The position numbers and the translations under genes are program-made. Source: Exiguobacterium algae (GTDB taxonomy: Bacteria > Bacillota > Bacilli > Exiguobacteriales > Exiguobacteriaceae). From it: a DNA stretch of 64,000 bases. Of this stretch, positions 60,802 to 64,000 are shown in pieces. Below the pieces are notes generated by a model. The model did no database searches. It worked only from the letters and a program-made list of their open reading frames with translations, and was not told the origin of the DNA. The first letter of the stretch is position 1; the number at the start of each line of letters is the position of its first letter. Where the stretch lies: contig NZ_JACSKZ010000001.1 of NCBI RefSeq assembly GCF_018617875.1, forward strand, positions 248,001 to 312,000. Direction: 5' to 3'.

Positions 60802-61923
60802 TTAACGTCTCCCTAGAAGGCTTTTTTCAACTTTTAGGAATTGGCTGCGTGAACGTGACATCATTTGGATGCGCTCTTCTGCCATCTTGTCAGCGGCAAC
60901 GTGTGTCGGGACGCCGTCACGCTCTGCGATTTCAAAGACACGCATCATGTTGTCATAGATGAGTTCGACTTTCTTCATCGCACGCTCACGGTTATATCCT
61001 TCGAGCTCGTCCGCGACGTTGATGACGCCACCTGCATTGATGACGAAGTCCGGCGCATACAAGATGCCTTTTTCGTCGAGAACGTCTCCGTGGCGGTCTT
61101 CTGCCAATTGGTTGTTTGCCGCACCGGCAACGATTTTTGCTTTCAATTGCGGGATCGTCTGATCGTTGATCACCGCGCCGAGAGCACATGGTGCAAAAAT
61201 GTCGCACTCGACCGCATAAATCTCATCCGGCTTGACGACCGTCGCACCGAAGTCCGCTTCAGCACGTTTGAGCGCTTCTTCGTTGATGTCTGTCACAATC
61301 AAATGTGCGCCTTCTTCGTGGAGGTGGCGGCATAAGTTGTAGGCTACGTTACCGACCCCTTGCACGGCAACCGTCTTGCCTGCGAGCGAGTCTGTCCCGA
61401 ACTTCCATTTCGCAGCGGCTTTCATACCGCGGTAGACGCCGTATGCTGTGACAGGTGACGGGTTCCCGCTTGAACCGAATGCCGGGCTGACCCCAGTGAC
61501 GTAATCTGTTTCCATATGGATAAAGTCCATGTCTGCAACCGTCGTGTTCACGTCTTCTGCCGTGATGTATCGACCGCTCAATGATTGGACGTAACGACCA
61601 AACGCACGGAAGAGCGCTTCTGATTTATCTGTCTTCGCATTCCCGATGATGACGGCTTTACCGCCTCCGAGGTTGAGACCCGCTGCCGCGTTTTTGTACG
61701 TCATCCCTTTTGCGAGACGCAAGACGTCAGTGAGTGCCTCCTGCTCAGACTCATAGTTCCACATCCGCAGACCACCAAGGGCTGGTCCGAGCGTCGTATC
61801 GTGAATGGCAATTATGGCTTTCAATCCCGAAGCCTGGTCTTGGCAAAAGACAATCTGTTCGTAATCCTCAGACTGTAAGACATCAAAAATACGGAAGCGT
61901 GGTTCTGTGTTTGTTTCCATCAT
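60802..61923 (-). CDS. bcd: Leucine / branched-chain amino acid dehydrogenase
   Basis: A 373-residue Glu/Leu/Phe/Val dehydrogenase. The catalytic lysines are in [15 protein letters not shown] and [20 protein letters not shown]; the NAD site is [17 protein letters not shown]. It deaminates Leu, Ile and Val to the 2-oxo acids used by the Bkd complex. AGGAGGAG is six bases before the first of two ATG codons. Confidence 0.88.
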   Translation of the reverse strand: MMETNTEPRFRIFDVLQSEDYEQIVFCQDQASGLKAIIAIHDTTLGPALGGLRMWNYESEQEALTDVLRLAKGMTYKNAAAGLNLGGGKAVIIGNAKTDKSEALFRAFGRYVQSLSGRYITAEDVNTTVADMDFIHMETDYVTGVSPAFGSSGNPSPVTAYGVYRGMKAAAKWKFGTDSLAGKTVAVQGVGNVAYNLCRHLHEEGAHLIVTDINEEALKRAEADFGATVVKPDEIYAVECDIFAPCALGAVINDQTIPQLKAKIVAGAANNQLAEDRHGDVLDEKGILYAPDFVINAGGVINVADELEGYNRERAMKKVELIYDNMMRVFEIAERDGVPTHVAADKMAEERIQMMSRSRSQFLKVEKSLLGRR

Positions 61924-61948
61924 AAATAACTCCTCCTAGTGGGTCAGG

Positions 61949-62845
61949 TTAGTTTTTGGCATGCAACAAAGCAAATGCGAGTGAATATAATTTCGCCTCA
62001 GCCGTATCGGCTCGGCTCGTCAACACGACAGGGGCGGAAGCACCGACAACAATCGCCGCGACACTTGCCTCGGCAAAATACATGATTGATTTATAAAGGA
62101 CGTTGCCGACCTCTATGTATGGGACGACCAGCAGATCGGCTTGTCCAGCCACTTCGCTGTCGATTCCTTTTTGTTTCGCGGCCACCATGTCGACCGCATT
62201 ATCTAAAGCGAGCGGACCATCAACGACACAGCCTTTGATTTGTCCCCTCCGATTCATCTGAGCGAGTAACGCCGCATCCAACGTTGCTGTCATCTGTGGA
62301 TTGACGACCTCGACGGCACTGATCGCTGCGACTTTCGGTGATGCATACCCGATATGATGCATCGCCTCCACCGCATTGTGGATAATATCCACTTTCTCTT
62401 CAAGCGTCGGTTTAATATGAATCGCTGCGTCCGTGACCCCGATCAATTTTTCCCGATTCGGGATTTGGAACAACGCGATATGACTGAGTGTCTTATTCGT
62501 TCGCAAACCGGCTTCCCGGTTGAGAACGGCCTTCATAAATGTAGAAGTCGACACCATTCCTTTCATCAACACGTCCGCCTCTTTATTCTTTACGGCTAAC
62601 GCGGCACGCCGGGCCACCTCGGTGTCCCCTTTCGCATGCAGGATGTCAACGTGCGATTCGTCAATCGCATGAAGCTCGCACAATCTTCGGATCTCACGTG
62701 CATCTCCGAACAGGATGAAGCGAGATAACCCATGATCGGTCGCCAATTTTACGGCACGGATGACTTCCTCATCACCGGCCCCTGCGATCGAAACGGTGCA
62801 GCCTTCGAGTTGTTTGGCGTTTGCCAGCATCCGTTCAAAATTCAT
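61949..62845 (-). CDS. ptb: Phosphate butyryltransferase
   Basis: About 298 residues of the phosphate acyltransferase family: VSIAGAGDEEVIRAVKLATDHGL, VLMKGMVSTSTFMKAVLN, and VVGASAPVVLTSRADTAEAKLYS. It exchanges CoA for phosphate on short or branched acyl groups. The second of two ATG codons fits the GGGGGG ribosome site better. It is the first gene of the seven-gene bkd operon, behind a sigma-54-like promoter. Confidence 0.86.
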   Translation of the reverse strand: MNFERMLANAKQLEGCTVSIAGAGDEEVIRAVKLATDHGLSRFILFGDAREIRRLCELHAIDESHVDILHAKGDTEVARRAALAVKNKEADVLMKGMVSTSTFMKAVLNREAGLRTNKTLSHIALFQIPNREKLIGVTDAAIHIKPTLEEKVDIIHNAVEAMHHIGYASPKVAAISAVEVVNPQMTATLDAALLAQMNRRGQIKGCVVDGPLALDNAVDMVAAKQKGIDSEVAGQADLLVVPYIEVGNVLYKSIMYFAEASVAAIVVGASAPVVLTSRADTAEAKLYSLAFALLHAKN

Positions 62846-62879
62846 CATTGTCCCCCCTTACTCTCTACACTATACCATA

Positions 62880-62895
62880 AGCAAGTTTGTTTCCT
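62880..62895 (-). promoter_or_regulatory. Sigma-54-type promoter of the ptb-bkd operon
   Basis: On the minus strand AGGAAACAAACTTGCT has the invariant GG (-24) and GC (-12) ten bases apart, with TTGCT at -12. The operon in B. subtilis is SigL-dependent, and the activator gene bkdR lies directly upstream. Confidence 0.65.
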
Positions 62896-62899
62896 ATTT

Positions 62900-62913
62900 T
62901 GTAAGCGCTTTAT
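62900..62913. promoter_or_regulatory. Possible cre site (CcpA) upstream of ptb
   Basis: TGTAAGCGCTTTAT fits the cre consensus (TGWAANCGNTNWCA) in 12 of 14 positions. It lies just upstream of the -24 element, where CcpA could block activation by BkdR. Confidence 0.45.
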
Positions 62914-62954
62914 TTCGGTACTTGATATGCAAAAACATGCATGGTGAGAATAAT

Positions 62955-62966
62955 ATTGCATGCAAT
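62955..62966. promoter_or_regulatory. Palindrome ATTGCATGCAAT, candidate BkdR upstream activator site
   Basis: A perfect 12-bp inverted repeat about 60-85 bases upstream of the -24/-12 promoter. Related TGCA-centred repeats (ATGCAAAAACATGCAT, GCAATTTATTGC) surround it. The position suits a sigma-54 enhancer; the assignment is inference. Confidence 0.4.
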
Positions 62967-64000
62967 TTATTGCGTGTTTTCTAATTTATTGTACAAGGTG
63001 CGAATGGATATTTTTAACCGTCTGGCCGCTTCCGACTTGTTTCCTCCTGCCTCTTCGATGGCCCGTTCGATCAAGTCACGTTCATAGCGTGCGACAGATT
63101 CATGAAACGTTCCTGATTCCATCACCTTTTGTGAGGGTGACCGACTCGTCAACTGTAAATGATGGGGCGCAATCCACTGTTCAGCGCTCGCCATATAAAT
63201 CATGGCGCGACCGAGGACATTCTCAAGTTCACGGACATTCCCTTTCCAGTGCTGGCTTTTTAAAAGTGTCATCGCATCTTCATCGACCCCACGGACACTG
63301 CGACCGTATTCCTGGTTCAGTTTGCGGATGATCCTTCCACAGAGCGCATCCAATTCGCCTAAACGGTCGCGAAGAGGCGGAATGTGGATCGGCATCCGGT
63401 TGATCCGATAGTACAAGTCTTCCCGGAACGAACCTTCTGCGACTTTTTGTTCTAGGTCTGCGTTGGTCGCCGCAATGATCCGGACGTCGATCGGGATGGC
63501 TGTCGTTCCACCGACCCGGACGACCTCGTTCTCCTGCAGCACACGTAACAGCTTCACCTGGACATCGAGCGGCAGCTCCCCGATCTCATCCAAAAACAGC
63601 GAGCCTCCGTCGGCTTCCTCGAAGTAACCGGTCTTCCCGCCACGCTTTGCCCCGCTGAACGCCCCGTCCTCGTACCCGAACAACTCACTCTCGAGCAACG
63701 TCGGAGAGATCGCCGCACAGTTCACGCGAATGAATTTTTTATATTTCCGTAGTGACTCCCCATGGATGGCGTGGGCGAACAACTCTTTTCCGGTACCTGA
63801 TTCGCCCCGGATGAGTACCGTGACCGGTGTCACGGCGGCAAGGCGTGCCTGCTCGATTACAAATTTCATTGCGTCACTGGTCGCGATGATATCGGCGAAC
63901 TGATATTTCGCTTCGAGATTACGGATCCGCGTCTTCGCCTCCTGTAATTCATCACGCAGGGCACGGATTTGCGACACGTCCCGAATGACACCGACCGAAC
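62967..64000 (-). CDS. bkdR: BkdR-type sigma-54-dependent transcriptional activator (N-terminus outside window)
   Basis: The visible 344 residues start in the end of a PAS-like domain ([21 protein letters not shown]). An AAA+ domain follows: Walker A GESGTGKE, the sigma-54 contact loop as GAFSGA (usually GAFTGA), Walker [15 protein letters not shown] Fis-type helix-turn-helix ends it ([21 protein letters not shown]). It activates the adjacent ptb-bkd operon, probably on sensing branched-chain compounds. The frame is open through the window edge; the GTG at 63977 is internal. Confidence 0.85.
   Translation of the reverse strand, partial: SVGVIRDVSQIRALRDELQEAKTRIRNLEAKYQFADIIATSDAMKFVIEQARLAAVTPVTVLIRGESGTGKELFAHAIHGESLRKYKKFIRVNCAAISPTLLESELFGYEDGAFSGAKRGGKTGYFEEADGGSLFLDEIGELPLDVQVKLLRVLQENEVVRVGGTTAIPIDVRIIAATNADLEQKVAEGSFREDLYYRINRMPIHIPPLRDRLGELDALCGRIIRKLNQEYGRSVRGVDEDAMTLLKSQHWKGNVRELENVLGRAMIYMASAEQWIAPHHLQLTSRSPSQKVMESGTFHESVARYERDLIERAIEEAGGNKSEAARRLKISIRTLYNKLENTQ

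Noticed and set aside
1..64000. tRNA, rRNA and riboswitch genes
   Set aside because: I saw no cloverleaf with a GTTCRANNC arm, no rRNA stretch and no riboswitch core I recognise. This is reading by eye only; tRNAscan and Rfam runs would settle it.

Overview
The window looks like chromosome of a low-to-moderate GC Gram-positive of the Bacillales. Gene neighbourhoods match Bacillus subtilis blocks: fur/nudF, rnz with yqjE/yqjA-like genes, artPQR-brxB, and ptb-bcd-buk-lpdV-bkdAA-bkdAB-bkdB-bkdR. Strong AGGAGG ribosome sites and many GTG/TTG starts fit this. Exiguobacterium or a close relative is my best guess, as inference from gene content only.

Left part (1-17.8 kb): the start of fur, nudF and an aldo/keto reductase, a PadR regulator, a thioredoxin-like protein, and a tightly overlapping six-gene operon (7122-8300 down to 3259). 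That operon encodes a YnjB/YnjC/YnjD-type ABC importer with a CDP-alcohol phosphatidyltransferase and a FAD oxidoreductase. It is followed by SDR/MBL genes, gapN, a signalling cluster (cheV, a lone Hpt protein, a CorA transporter, a receiver-PP2C phosphatase) and topB.

Middle (about 18.0-32.66 kb): an accessory island between topB and an EamA transporter, nearly all on the minus strand. It starts with the 3' part of an rhs (WapA-like) gene that has lost its 5' end. After its own toxin tip and immunity gene come eight displaced, start-less C-terminal tips, each followed by a different small immunity gene. The tips share a basic pre-toxin region and one of three linkers, then diverge abruptly into unrelated toxins (EndoU, ParB-like, HNH-like and others). 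Several tips carry frameshifts or stops, whereas all nine immunity frames are open. Hairpin-bearing repeats separate the cassettes, and a catalytically dead IS3-family element sits in one repeat. This island is the most unusual part of the window.

Right part (32.7-64 kb): EamA and MATE exporters, the two TrhP-type U32 proteins for tRNA hydroxylation, an rnz operon with an ECF-type transporter whose ATPase is an odd two-half protein, a YqjE-like peptidase, a Prli42-like miniprotein overlapping a YqjA-like gene, a glucosaminidase, fadH with a FadR-like operator, an arginine importer with an ARG box, brxB and spo0M. The window ends in the branched-chain keto acid dehydrogenase operon, which has a sigma-54-type promoter and its activator bkdR.

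All function calls are from reading the sequence and remembered family features; no search was run.
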